This document shows positions 34,967 through 42,258 of a DNA stretch of 64,000 bases, piece after piece; position 1 is the stretch's first letter, and every line of letters begins with the position of its first letter. The position numbers were made by a program, and so were the translations under genes. The notes beneath the pieces were generated by a model. It had not been told where the DNA came from and did not search any database. It worked only from the letters and a program-made list of their open reading frames with translations. This stretch comes from JBNKHH01 sp050290245 (GTDB taxonomy: Bacteria; Pseudomonadota; Alphaproteobacteria; Rhodobacterales; Rhodobacteraceae). The stretch covers positions 1-64,000 of the forward strand of contig JBNKHH010000055.1 in NCBI GenBank assembly GCA_050290245.1. Reading direction: 5' to 3'.

Positions 34967-35077
34967 TCAGGCAATCCAGCCTTCGTCCTTGCGAGGCGTG
35001 GTCCTGGGAAGGGAAACCGCGCGGCGGATCGCTCTGGTGAGCGACCGGCCACGGGCCTCGTGCGTGGTCAGCCTCAT
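34967..35077 (-). CDS. Tiny basic ORF (36 residues) coupled to osmC-like gene
   Basis: Starts at an ATG overlapping the OsmC stop (ATGA) and encodes MRLTTHEARGRSLTRAIRRA, then a Lys/Arg-rich tail ending GWIA. Very basic, no known family. The overlap and shared orientation make translation plausible, but there is no homology evidence. Other tiny basic ORFs occur nearby at 35848, 35939 and 37788. Confidence 0.35.
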   Translation of the reverse strand: MRLTTHEARGRSLTRAIRRAVSLPRTTPRKDEGWIA

Positions 35078-35646
35078 GCGACCTCAACCTGCACGTCAGT
35101 GCCATTCTGCAGCATGTCGACGACGGCCGAGCGGGCGACGGACTGTTCGACGATCCGGGCCAGCTTGTCGGCAGGGGCATCGCCCTTGATGGAAACCTTC
35201 ACACGGATCGCGTTATAGCCGTTGCGCACCTCTTCGTTCAGGCCCAGCATCCCCAGAAGGTTCATGTCGCCTTCGACCGAGGTTTCGACCGAGTGCAGCT
35301 TGACCTGACGGGCGCTTGCGATGTTGCCGATACCGGCCGTCAGGCAGGCGGCCAGGGCCGAGATCAGCATTTCCGGCGGGGTCATGCCGCGGTCGCCGCC
35401 ACAAAGAACGGCGGGGTGATCCGAATTGACAGTAAAGTCGGTGTCACGGCGATGCTCACCACCAGCGCCAAAGTATCCGTTGACCGTGGTGCTGCTGTGG
35501 GTGCCGTCTTTCCATTCGCCCTTGGCGCGGAACTGGAACTGAGCAGCTTCGGGGTTCTCGCCGACGAATCCGATGGTGCCAAGAAGCGTGGGTACATCAA
35601 CGCCGTTCATGGCGACGCGGGGACGATCGAGAGTTGCGGTAGTCAT
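35074..35646 (-). CDS. OsmC/Ohr-family protein
   Basis: A 190-residue OsmC-fold protein. The two family Cys residues are present, in DHPAVLCGGDRGMTPPEML and ISALAACLTAGIG. OsmC/Ohr proteins reduce organic hydroperoxides with thiols; the long N-terminal part (residues 1-60) is typical of OsmC-like proteins rather than Ohr. ATG 35646 follows AACGGAGAAA. Two CTGAAAC boxes lie 67-115 bp upstream. The location beside a thiol-related cysK-grx gene suggests a role in thiol or peroxide stress. Confidence 0.82.
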   Translation of the reverse strand: MTTATLDRPRVAMNGVDVPTLLGTIGFVGENPEAAQFQFRAKGEWKDGTHSSTTVNGYFGAGGEHRRDTDFTVNSDHPAVLCGGDRGMTPPEMLISALAACLTAGIGNIASARQVKLHSVETSVEGDMNLLGMLGLNEEVRNGYNAIRVKVSIKGDAPADKLARIVEQSVARSAVVDMLQNGTDVQVEVA

Positions 35647-35712
35647 GTCTTTTTCTCCGTTTGGGTTAAGCGCGGGTCTTGCCCGTCGCAAAAAGGTGTA
35701 TGACGCGCCGAC

Positions 35713-35761
35713 GTTTCAGTTTTCGGTCTGAAAGGCCGCTTTCTCGTTTCGAGTGTTTCAG
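35713..35761 (-). promoter_or_regulatory. CTGAAAC box pair upstream of osmC-like gene
   Basis: GTTTCAG at 35713-35719 and 35755-35761 (CTGAAAC when read toward the gene), 42 bp apart, with a related CGAAAC between. Same box, same relative orientation, as at 36168/36201 and 38201-38352. They may be response-regulator sites or parts of an alternative sigma-factor promoter. Confidence 0.5.
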
Positions 35762-35796
35762 TTTGAAGAACTCCATGTAACAGTCTGCAAAACAAT

Positions 35797-35822
35797 AAAA
35801 AAAGCCCGCCATAGAGGCGGGC
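35797..35822 (-). terminator. Rho-independent terminator
   Basis: Perfect 7-bp stem, GCCCGCC (35804-35810) and GGCGGGC (35816-35822). Seven As at 35797-35803 become a U-run when read on the minus strand. It ends the transcript of the small ORFs at 35848-36076. Confidence 0.85.
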
Positions 35823-35847
35823 CAGGACACAACGAGGGAGGGTGTTG

Positions 35848-35934
35848 TCAGGGTCGATCGCTTGCCGGGTGACGTCGCGCGATATGGCGTTCATAGGACG
35901 GTCCCAGAGTGCGTTTGCGCATCACTTTTCGCAT
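35848..35934 (-). CDS. Tiny basic ORF (28 residues)
   Basis: MRKVMRKRTLGPSYERHIAR and eight more residues; very basic. It starts 4 bases after the stop of the ORF at 35939-36076, with AAAGGGATGAG upstream, and is followed by a good terminator. No known family. The terminator and RBS-like sequence make it more credible than a random ORF. Confidence 0.4.
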   Translation of the reverse strand: MRKVMRKRTLGPSYERHIARRHPASDRP

Positions 35935-35938
35935 TGGC

Positions 35939-36076
35939 TCATCCCTTTCGACCGGGACGGTCGGCCGCCGATCCGATGATGTCGGCCAGGATGTAGCGCG
36001 ACTGGGAATACGCGCGGGACTCTGTGCGACGAAAGCGCCGGTCCGGGGTGGCGGCAAAAGGTTGGTTCGTGGTCAT
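35939..36076 (-). CDS. Small ORF (45 residues)
   Basis: MTTNQPFAATPDRRFRRTES followed by RAYSQSRYILADIIGSAADR; basic, no known family. GAGAAAGGATCAG lies just upstream of ATG 36076. It sits between the cysK-grx terminator (36228-36257) and the terminator at 35797, with its own pair of TGAAAC boxes upstream, so it and the 28-residue ORF look like a separate small transcription unit. Confidence 0.45.
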   Translation of the reverse strand: MTTNQPFAATPDRRFRRTESRAYSQSRYILADIIGSAADRPGRKG

Positions 36077-36167
36077 CTGACTGATCCTTTCTCTGGTCTC
36101 TGTTTCGGTCGGCTGCAGCGCGAACGGCGTCCCGACCCTTTCATGAACACTGGTGTACCCCATGGTT

Positions 36168-36207
36168 GTTTCAGCCCTGCGTCGCGCCTGAGCAAAACGT
36201 GTTTCAA
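36168..36207 (-). promoter_or_regulatory. TGAAAC box pair upstream of the small-ORF unit
   Basis: GTTTCAG (36168-36174) and GTTTCAA (36201-36207), 33 bp apart, read as CTGAAAC and TTGAAAC toward the ORF at 36076. They lie 92-131 bp upstream of its start, right after the cysK-grx terminator. Confidence 0.5.
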
Positions 36208-36227
36208 ATGCTTCAGCGGGCCGTTCC

Positions 36228-36257
36228 AAAACGAAAACGGAGCGCCGGGGCGCTCCG
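36228..36257 (-). terminator. Terminator after cysK-grx
   Basis: 8-bp stem CGGAGCGC (36238-36245) with GCGCTCCG (36250-36257). The A-rich stretch AAAACGAAAA (36228-36237) gives a U-rich tail on the minus strand. It lies 27 bp after the stop of the fusion gene at 36284. Confidence 0.75.
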
Positions 36258-36283
36258 CGAAGTTGCTTGACTGAATTCGCACC

Positions 36284-37756
36284 CTAGCGCGGATGCAGCC
36301 ACATCGGCAGGTAACTGTAGGCGTTTTCGGCCACCGCGTTCATCGCGATCGACTTCGCCTCCAGAAGCTCTTTCAGCCTGCCCGAGTTGTAGGCGTCGAA
36401 AGTTTCCGTAGCGCCGCCGATGTATTCGCCCGCGACGAAAACCTGCGGGATTGTTGGCACGCCGCAGATTTCACGCAGCGCGGCGCGCAGCCTGCCACCT
36501 CTGTCGCCCTTGCGATAGGCCGCGCTGTCCAGGTCGACCGAGAGGTACTCGATCCCGGCTTCTTTGAACATATTGCGCACCGACCAGGAAAACTCGCACC
36601 ATTCCAGCGCATAGACAACGACCGGGTGGGACGCGACAGTCTCGCGCACCTCGGCAAGCGCCTCCGGCTCGGCCGCAGGTGCTGCCGACACCGGAGCCTG
36701 TGCTGCGGCCGTCGGCACGTCGAACCGCAGATCGGCGGTTGTTTGCGAGATCGCCATCTCTTCGGCCGTCATCTCTTCGGTGATATCGGCAAAGAGCGGA
36801 GTCGACAGATACCGCTCGCCGGTGTCGGGCAGCATTGCGAGGATCTTTGTGCCTTTTGGCGCCGTTTTTGCGATCTCCAACGCAGCGGCAAATGTCGCTC
36901 CGGCGGTGATGCCCACGAAGATACCTTCCCTTTGCGCCAAGTCCCGCGCGCAGTTGATCGCGTCGTCCCCTTTCACCTCGGCGAACTGATCGATCCGGTT
37001 TCCTTCCAGCGCTTCGAAGGCGACCTTGGAAATGAAATCCGGGGACCAGCCCTGCATCGGATGCGGGCGAAATCCCGGATGGCTTTCCGCGGCCGAGCCA
37101 TCCTTGGCAAAGGCCTGGACGAATCCGGATGCCAGGATCGCCGAATTTTCAGGCTCGGCCGCGACAACACGCGTCTCGGGGCTTTCAGCCTTCAGGGTGC
37201 GTGATACGCCGGAAATCGTGCCGCCGGTGCCGAAGCCGGACACGAAATAGTCCAGACCCGTCGGGAAGTCGGCGAGGATTTCCCGCGCTGTTGTTCTGGC
37301 GTGCACGTCCGCATTCGCCGGGTTTTCGAACTGCCGCGCCAGGAACCAGCCGTGGGTTTCAGCCAGCTCCTTGGCCTTTCTGACCATGCCGGTTCCCTTT
37401 TCGGATGCCGGGGTCAGAACGACCTTGGCGCCCAGGAACCGAAGCAACTTGCGGCGCTCGACGGAGAAACTTTCGGCCATGGTGACCACCAGCGGATAGC
37501 CCTTTTGGGCACAGACGATGGCAAGGCCAATTCCTGTATTCCCCGAGGTGGCTTCGACGACAGTCTGGCCGGGCTTCAGTTCACCGCTCCGCTCGGCGTC
37601 TTCGATGATGGCCAGAGCCAGTCGGTCCTTGACCGATCCGCCCGGATTGGCTGCTTCAAGTTTGACGTACATTTCGACGCCCTCCGGCGCCAGGTTGTTG
37701 ACACGCAGGATCGGGGTGTTGCCGATGATGTCGAGGACTGAATTCTTGATGGTCAT
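36284..37756 (-). CDS. Cysteine synthase-glutaredoxin fusion
   Basis: A 490-residue two-domain protein. Residues 1-322 are a cysteine synthase (O-acetylserine sulfhydrylase): PLP Lys43 (NPGGSVKDRL), the ATSGNTG loop (69-75) and GFGTGGT (174-180). After an Ala/Pro-rich linker (about 340-372) a glutaredoxin domain begins (378-470), with a monothiol motif Cys387-E-F-Ser390 (LEWCEFSW), the cis-Pro segment TIPQVF (435-440) and GGATE (447-451). It ends about 20 residues later. The fusion could couple sulfide or persulfide incorporation to glutathione-linked reduction (inference). It lies 31 bp downstream of a 35-residue ORF and a DUF1127 gene, probably one operon. Confidence 0.87.
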   Translation of the reverse strand: MTIKNSVLDIIGNTPILRVNNLAPEGVEMYVKLEAANPGGSVKDRLALAIIEDAERSGELKPGQTVVEATSGNTGIGLAIVCAQKGYPLVVTMAESFSVERRKLLRFLGAKVVLTPASEKGTGMVRKAKELAETHGWFLARQFENPANADVHARTTAREILADFPTGLDYFVSGFGTGGTISGVSRTLKAESPETRVVAAEPENSAILASGFVQAFAKDGSAAESHPGFRPHPMQGWSPDFISKVAFEALEGNRIDQFAEVKGDDAINCARDLAQREGIFVGITAGATFAAALEIAKTAPKGTKILAMLPDTGERYLSTPLFADITEEMTAEEMAISQTTADLRFDVPTAAAQAPVSAAPAAEPEALAEVRETVASHPVVVYALEWCEFSWSVRNMFKEAGIEYLSVDLDSAAYRKGDRGGRLRAALREICGVPTIPQVFVAGEYIGGATETFDAYNSGRLKELLEAKSIAMNAVAENAYSYLPMWLHPR

Positions 37757-37787
37757 GTGATTAATCCTGTGGAGTGACGGGGCGCCC

Positions 37788-37895
37788 TCAGGCGCCCTTG
37801 ATGTAGCGTTGAAAGTTCGTGCCGCGCAGGCTGTCCCGCCAGCGGGTGTCTATTTCGCGGCGGGTCCGGCGAAAGGGTCTGAACCTGATCACCAT
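37788..37895 (-). CDS. Tiny basic ORF (35 residues)
   Basis: MVIRFRPFRRTRREIDTRWR followed by DSLRGTNFQRYIKGA. It begins before the stop of the DUF1127 gene (7-base overlap) and ends 31 bp before cysK-grx. Arg-rich like DUF1127 proteins but without their full pattern. Coupling and position suggest it is translated; no homology evidence. Confidence 0.4.
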   Translation of the reverse strand: MVIRFRPFRRTRREIDTRWRDSLRGTNFQRYIKGA

Positions 37896-38101
37896 TGGAA
37901 CGACGCCTTGCGCATCAGGTCGACACCGGGCTCGACCGGAGGTGGGGTCAGACCGATGTCTCGCATCAGGTGCGGATCCAGCCGGGACAATTCTCTCCGA
38001 GTGATCCTGCGCATGTTCCAGATCGTTATTCTGCGCACGAGACGACCGAAGCCGGCCCAGGTCGCGGCGGGAGCGATAGAAGTAGTAGCGAAAGCGTTCA
38101 T
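37889..38101 (-). CDS. DUF1127 small protein
   Basis: A 70-residue protein. The core RRITIWNMRRITRRELSRLD followed by PHLMRDIGLTP is the DUF1127 (YjiS-like) signature (RR-REL-LD-xxL-DIG). Such small Arg-rich proteins are common in alphaproteobacteria and some bind RNA or affect phosphate and carbon metabolism. ATG 38101 follows AAGGAAAGG. It is the first gene of the unit leading to cysK-grx, with a TTGAAAC box 100 bp upstream. Confidence 0.75.
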   Translation of the reverse strand: MNAFATTSIAPAATWAGFGRLVRRITIWNMRRITRRELSRLDPHLMRDIGLTPPPVEPGVDLMRKASFQW

Positions 38102-38200
38102 GTTCTCTGCCTTTCCTTGGGGACGGCGTGGCCGTCGTTTTCGATGGCTCACTTCTGACCGGTTCATGTTGCAGGTCGTTGTCTGAAATCGCGCTCGCGT

Positions 38201-38352
38201 GTTTCAATTGTCGCCAAAAACGACCGACAGCCGAAAAGGCGCGCGGAAGCCTTTTACGCAAGGTTAATCTTCGCGCCCGGCCCCGGCTTCAGTGCCCCGC
38301 GACTGATACAATTGAAACAAAACCCGGCTCGGCTGAAATGCGCATGAAACAC
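38201..38352. promoter_or_regulatory. TTGAAAC boxes in the divergent promoter region
   Basis: GTTTCAATTG (38201-38210) points toward the DUF1127/cysK-grx unit. The inverted copy CAATTGAAAC (38309-38318) and TGAAACAC (38345-38352) point toward the hybrid kinase at 38373 and are 32 bp apart. The sites therefore face their own genes, as in the boxes at 35713 and 36168. This supports a shared regulator, perhaps the OmpR-type protein at 40580. Confidence 0.5.
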
Positions 38353-38372
38353 AGACGCTGTAGAAAAAGCTT

Positions 38373-40583
38373 ATGACTGGTCAAGCCAACGATTTCACAT
38401 CCATCTCGCCCGAGCTCTTGTCCGAGGCTTTCGAAGCCCTGGAAGAAGGCATCGCGATCTATGACGCAGACGAACGTCTCGTCATGTTCAATCAACGTTA
38501 CAAGGAGCTTCTCGGCCCCATGTCCGACATGATCAAGCCGGGCATGCACTGGCGCGACCTGATCCACGGATGCGTCCAAAGGGGCGTCGTCACCAAGAAA
38601 CACGACAGCGGTGCCGAATGGGTTGACGTGTCGGAAAGCGACCGCGACGCCGGAGCGCAGCGGACCGAGATCCGGCAGCTCGACGACAGGTTTTTCGAAC
38701 TCTCCTATCACCCGACCAAAAGCGGCGGTTTCGTCGTCACCCGTACCGATGTGACCGACAAGCACATGGCGGAACTGCACGCAGAAGAGCGTGACCGTCT
38801 CTTGTCGCGTATCCTCGAAGCCAATCCGATCCCGGTGGTCATGGCCCGTGCTGATGATGGCAAGGTTGTCTATCAATCGCCGGCAGCGATCGAAATGATC
38901 GGCGTGGTCGACGACGCGCGGCCGGTCTTTATCGAACCCGATGCCCGGCCCCGCTACGTCGATCTGATGCGAAGGCACGGCAAGGTCGAAGACTTTCGCA
39001 CCCGGTTCAAAACCCCTGATGGCCGCATCCTGTCAATGTCCCTGACCGGTGTCCTGACCGAGTTCGGCGGCGAGACCTGTGTCGTCTCTTCGATGACCGA
39101 CCTGACCGAAGTGCTTGAACGCGAGGCTTTGATCCGCCGTGTCGTCGAAGCCTTCCCGGCCCCCGTCCTGATGAACCGGGCCGAGACGGGTGAAATCATT
39201 TACCGCTCCCCCGAACTGGTGAAGCTTTTTGGTGAAGGTCTCGACGCCAGCCAGTTTTATGTCGACCCGAACCAGCGAAAGGGCTTCATCGACGCTCTTC
39301 GGGCATCGGGCTCGGTGACCGACTATCGCGCTGAATTCAAAAATGCCGAGGGCCAGCCCTTTGTCGGCGCCGTCTCGGGCCGCCTGACCGAATGGAACGG
39401 AGAAGAGGTTCTGGTTACCTTCTGCCGCGACCTGACTCACCAGCTCGAGATAGAGGAAGAACTTGAGCGCCAGCGCGAGCAGATGTTCCAGAACGACAAG
39501 ATGATGGCCCTGGGCGGGCTGATGGCCGGCATAGCACACGAGTTGAACAACCCTTTGTCCGTCGTGGTCGGCCACGCCATGATGTTGCAGGACGAGGCCG
39601 GCGATCCCGAGATCAAGCGAAAGACAAAGAAGATATCCGACGCGGCAGAGCGCTGCGCCAAAATCGTCAAGGCCTTCCTGACAATGGCGCGGCATGAGCC
39701 TGTGCAGATGGAAGAAACCAACATCAATGAAGTAATCGAAACCGCGGTCGAGGTGGCCTGCTATGGCGACACGCTGGGCTCGGCCGAGGTGGAAATGACG
39801 CTTGCCTCGGACATCCCCCAGATCTGCTCGGACCCCGATCAACTCACCCAAGTCGTGGTCAACCTCGTGCTGAACGCAGCCCAGGCGATCGGTGACCGCA
39901 AAGGCCGCATCAAGATTTCATCCTCAGCAAGCGCCGATGGTGTTAGCATCATCGTCGAAGACGATGGCCCCGGCATTCCAAGCGACATACGCTCGCGGGT
40001 GTTCGAGCCGTTCTTTACAACCAAAGGCGTTGGCCAGGGCACTGGAATCGGACTCGCGATGTGCCATCGGATCGCCACTGCGCACAAGGGCAGCATAGCC
40101 GTGGAAGAAGCCGAGGACGGCGGCGCAAGATTTACCGTGACATTCCCCCGGAATGCCGCAGGAGAGAAAGGACGGGACGTGAACCCAGTCGATACGGCAA
40201 GGCGGTCAGCGGCTCGCGTCCTCGTCATCGACGATGAACGCGACGTCGCCGAACTGAATGCCGAAATCCTGACGCGGGCCGGATTCGACGCCCAGATCGT
40301 CTATAACGCGCGCGATGTTCTCAAGACTCTCGACACGTCCCATTTCGATGCCGTTCTCTCGGATTTGAATATGCCCGGCATCGACGGGCGTGGCGTCTAC
40401 GAGGCCATCGTCGAACGGAAACCGGAACTGGCAGCACGCACAGGCTTCCTGACAGGGGACACCATGGGACAGAAAAGCCAGGCATTCCTGGGCGAAGTGA
40501 ACCGACCCTACATCGAAAAACCGGTTTCCCCGAAAGAACTCAGGGAATTCGTGTCGCGGCTGGTCATGGGAGGCTCGGAATGA
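38373..40583 (+). CDS. Three-PAS hybrid sensor histidine kinase
   Basis: A 736-residue cytoplasmic kinase with no membrane segment. PAS domains are at about 10-125, 145-250 and 265-375. The HisKA has His389 (MAGIAHELNNPLSVVVG), and the HATPase domain has NLVLNAAQAI, DDGPGIP and GTGIGLAM. A C-terminal receiver has phospho-acceptor Asp664 (VLSDLNMPGIDG) and Lys in EKPVSPKE. It overlaps the response-regulator gene by 4 bases (ATGA). It is divergent from the DUF1127/cysK-grx unit, with (C/T)TGAAAC boxes in the shared promoter region. Confidence 0.9.
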   Translation: MTGQANDFTSISPELLSEAFEALEEGIAIYDADERLVMFNQRYKELLGPMSDMIKPGMHWRDLIHGCVQRGVVTKKHDSGAEWVDVSESDRDAGAQRTEIRQLDDRFFELSYHPTKSGGFVVTRTDVTDKHMAELHAEERDRLLSRILEANPIPVVMARADDGKVVYQSPAAIEMIGVVDDARPVFIEPDARPRYVDLMRRHGKVEDFRTRFKTPDGRILSMSLTGVLTEFGGETCVVSSMTDLTEVLEREALIRRVVEAFPAPVLMNRAETGEIIYRSPELVKLFGEGLDASQFYVDPNQRKGFIDALRASGSVTDYRAEFKNAEGQPFVGAVSGRLTEWNGEEVLVTFCRDLTHQLEIEEELERQREQMFQNDKMMALGGLMAGIAHELNNPLSVVVGHAMMLQDEAGDPEIKRKTKKISDAAERCAKIVKAFLTMARHEPVQMEETNINEVIETAVEVACYGDTLGSAEVEMTLASDIPQICSDPDQLTQVVVNLVLNAAQAIGDRKGRIKISSSASADGVSIIVEDDGPGIPSDIRSRVFEPFFTTKGVGQGTGIGLAMCHRIATAHKGSIAVEEAEDGGARFTVTFPRNAAGEKGRDVNPVDTARRSAARVLVIDDERDVAELNAEILTRAGFDAQIVYNARDVLKTLDTSHFDAVLSDLNMPGIDGRGVYEAIVERKPELAARTGFLTGDTMGQKSQAFLGEVNRPYIEKPVSPKELREFVSRLVMGGSE

Positions 40584-41290
40584 ACACCACCTCTACAATC
40601 CTGATCTGTGACGATGAAATCGACCTCCGAGAGATGTTGCAGGAATACCTGCAGAAACGAGGCTATGACGTGGTCCTTGCCTTTGATGCCATCTCGATGC
40701 GCGAAGCGGTCGACGCCAGCGCACCCGATCTCATTCTTCTCGACATCAACATGCCAGGCGAAGACGGCCTTTCTGCCCTCCGAAACCTCAGAACGGAAAA
40801 CGACGTTCCCGTGGTGATGCTCACAGCGGCCGGAGAGACCATCGACAAAATCGTCGGCCTCGAAATGGGCGCCGACGACTATCTAGGCAAACCGGTCGAT
40901 CTTCGTGAACTGGAAGCCCGGATCAAAGCCGTCTTGCGTCGGCGGAGCGCACCGGTGTCGCAAGCGGTGAATCGTGCGCCGACACAACGTGTTGCCATGG
41001 GCGACTACACGCTGGATCTGGAATCTGCGAAATTGACCGACGCGGAGGGGGCGGATGTTTCTTTGACAGCCATGGAATTCCGGCTTCTCAAGCTTTTTGC
41101 CGAAAATAAGGGCCGGGTCCTGAACCGGGACCAGATTCTCGAACAGGCGCACGACCGATCATGGGATCCTTTCGACCGGTCAATCGACATCCGGATCTCG
41201 CGGCTGAGACGAAAAATCGAACGCAACCCCCAGAAACCCAGTATCATCCGCACGGTGCGCGGAATCGGGTATATATTCGATCATGAGTGA
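40580..41290 (+). CDS. OmpR-family response regulator
   Basis: A 236-residue regulator. The receiver domain (about 6-120) has acidic pair DDE (11-13), Asp55 (LLDINMPGEDG), the VVMLTAAGE Thr and the Lys in DYLGKPVD. The winged-helix DNA-binding domain (about 140-236) shows LTAMEFRLLKLFAENKGRVL, then NRDQILEQAHDR and the IRTVRGIGYIF ending. It probably receives phosphate from the hybrid kinase and perhaps also from the kinase at 30865. OmpR-type proteins bind direct repeats, which suits the spaced TGAAAC boxes nearby. Confidence 0.92.
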   Translation: MNTTSTILICDDEIDLREMLQEYLQKRGYDVVLAFDAISMREAVDASAPDLILLDINMPGEDGLSALRNLRTENDVPVVMLTAAGETIDKIVGLEMGADDYLGKPVDLRELEARIKAVLRRRSAPVSQAVNRAPTQRVAMGDYTLDLESAKLTDAEGADVSLTAMEFRLLKLFAENKGRVLNRDQILEQAHDRSWDPFDRSIDIRISRLRRKIERNPQKPSIIRTVRGIGYIFDHE

Positions 41291-41397
41291 AATAACGTTC
41301 TGCCACGATCGACGACCGCTGCGTCCCGCCCGGTGATCGGCCGTCCGATGCGGCGAAGATCCGGTCCGGTTCCACAATGCTGCATCCCGCGCACCGG

Positions 41398-41856
41398 CTA
41401 GATAATGCGTTGCTCCAACTCGGCGGGATCATCGACGTCCACATGCCAAAAGTCCCGAGCTTCTGGCGGCAGTTTCCCAAGCACTCTCTCGAAGTCCCTG
41501 GAGTTGGTGCAGCGACGGATAGCCCAGGCGGTTGCCTCAATCGCATTGTCAGGCGTCAAGTTGTGGTTTACTCGCACCCGTTTCACCTCGGAAATCAGCG
41601 AGCTTCGGTCGACGAACGGCTTGGGTGGCACCGTAACGTCCCAATCCTTAACGAAGATCGCCCGAAGCACCGCTGGCAAAACACTCGCGAAATTCAATCC
41701 TTGCTGGGCGGTCAGGCGGCGCCTGAACACCTGAAGAACAGCATCGACCGCTGTGTAGGCCATGTTGTCGGATTCCAGGCACATACGCTCTTTCACGTCA
41801 TCCAGAAAAGCGCGCCACTCCTTTGACGAATGCCGATAGGTCCATGGCATTGGCAT
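41398..41856 (-). CDS. DUF2267 protein
   Basis: A 152-residue protein starting MPMPWTYRHSSKEWRAFLDD at ATG 41856, with the FRRRLTAQQGLNFASVLPAV and AIFVKDWDV segments of DUF2267. The family is small, helical and found mainly near stress and storage genes; its function is unknown. A longer start at 41961 adds residues without family match. It is convergent with the response regulator. Confidence 0.75.
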   Translation of the reverse strand: MPMPWTYRHSSKEWRAFLDDVKERMCLESDNMAYTAVDAVLQVFRRRLTAQQGLNFASVLPAVLRAIFVKDWDVTVPPKPFVDRSSLISEVKRVRVNHNLTPDNAIEATAWAIRRCTNSRDFERVLGKLPPEARDFWHVDVDDPAELEQRII

Positions 41857-42258
41857 GTGTTGCCCTCTGTGTACTTTTTTGATTGCTCCAATTCTAAATG
41901 GAGCAGGCCTGGCATGTCGATCCAATGTACCGCCGCACCGCTTGGCATGCTTTCGGTACAACAGCCCCGACCGGGAATCGCGCGCCTCCCTCTGTCTCGC
42001 CGATCCGCCGACCCATAGCCTCGGCGCTGTCCGACTGTGGGTATCGGATCACCCGCAAGATTGGTATCCGCAAAGAATACAAGGTGAAGATAGAAGCATA
42101 TTTCTTTGTAATATAACAGTTTTAGTCATTCAAAAAATCCAGAACTCCGCCAAAGGACATTTTTCGTTGACCGGCTAAAGTTAAATAGTAGTACTATACG
42201 ACTATAAGTAGCCGTGGCAGTTCAGCGATGCGGCGCTTTGCTTTTTGGGAGGAAACCA
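41857..42258. other. AT-rich intergenic region upstream of ytfQ
   Basis: About 400 bp with no gene I can support. The right part (about 42085-42200) is much more AT-rich than the surroundings and holds the ytfQ promoter region: TTGACC at 42167-42172 and the palindrome at 42185-42197. Confidence 0.5.
42185..42197. promoter_or_regulatory. Operator-like palindrome ATAGTA-G-TACTAT before ytfQ
   Basis: Perfect 6-bp arms around one base. The right arm, TACTAT (42192-42197), could also be a -10 element to TTGACC at 42167 (19-bp spacer, slightly long). The GT...AC core suits FadR-type GntR regulators; the gene at 46825 at the end of this operon is such a regulator. Confidence 0.55.
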
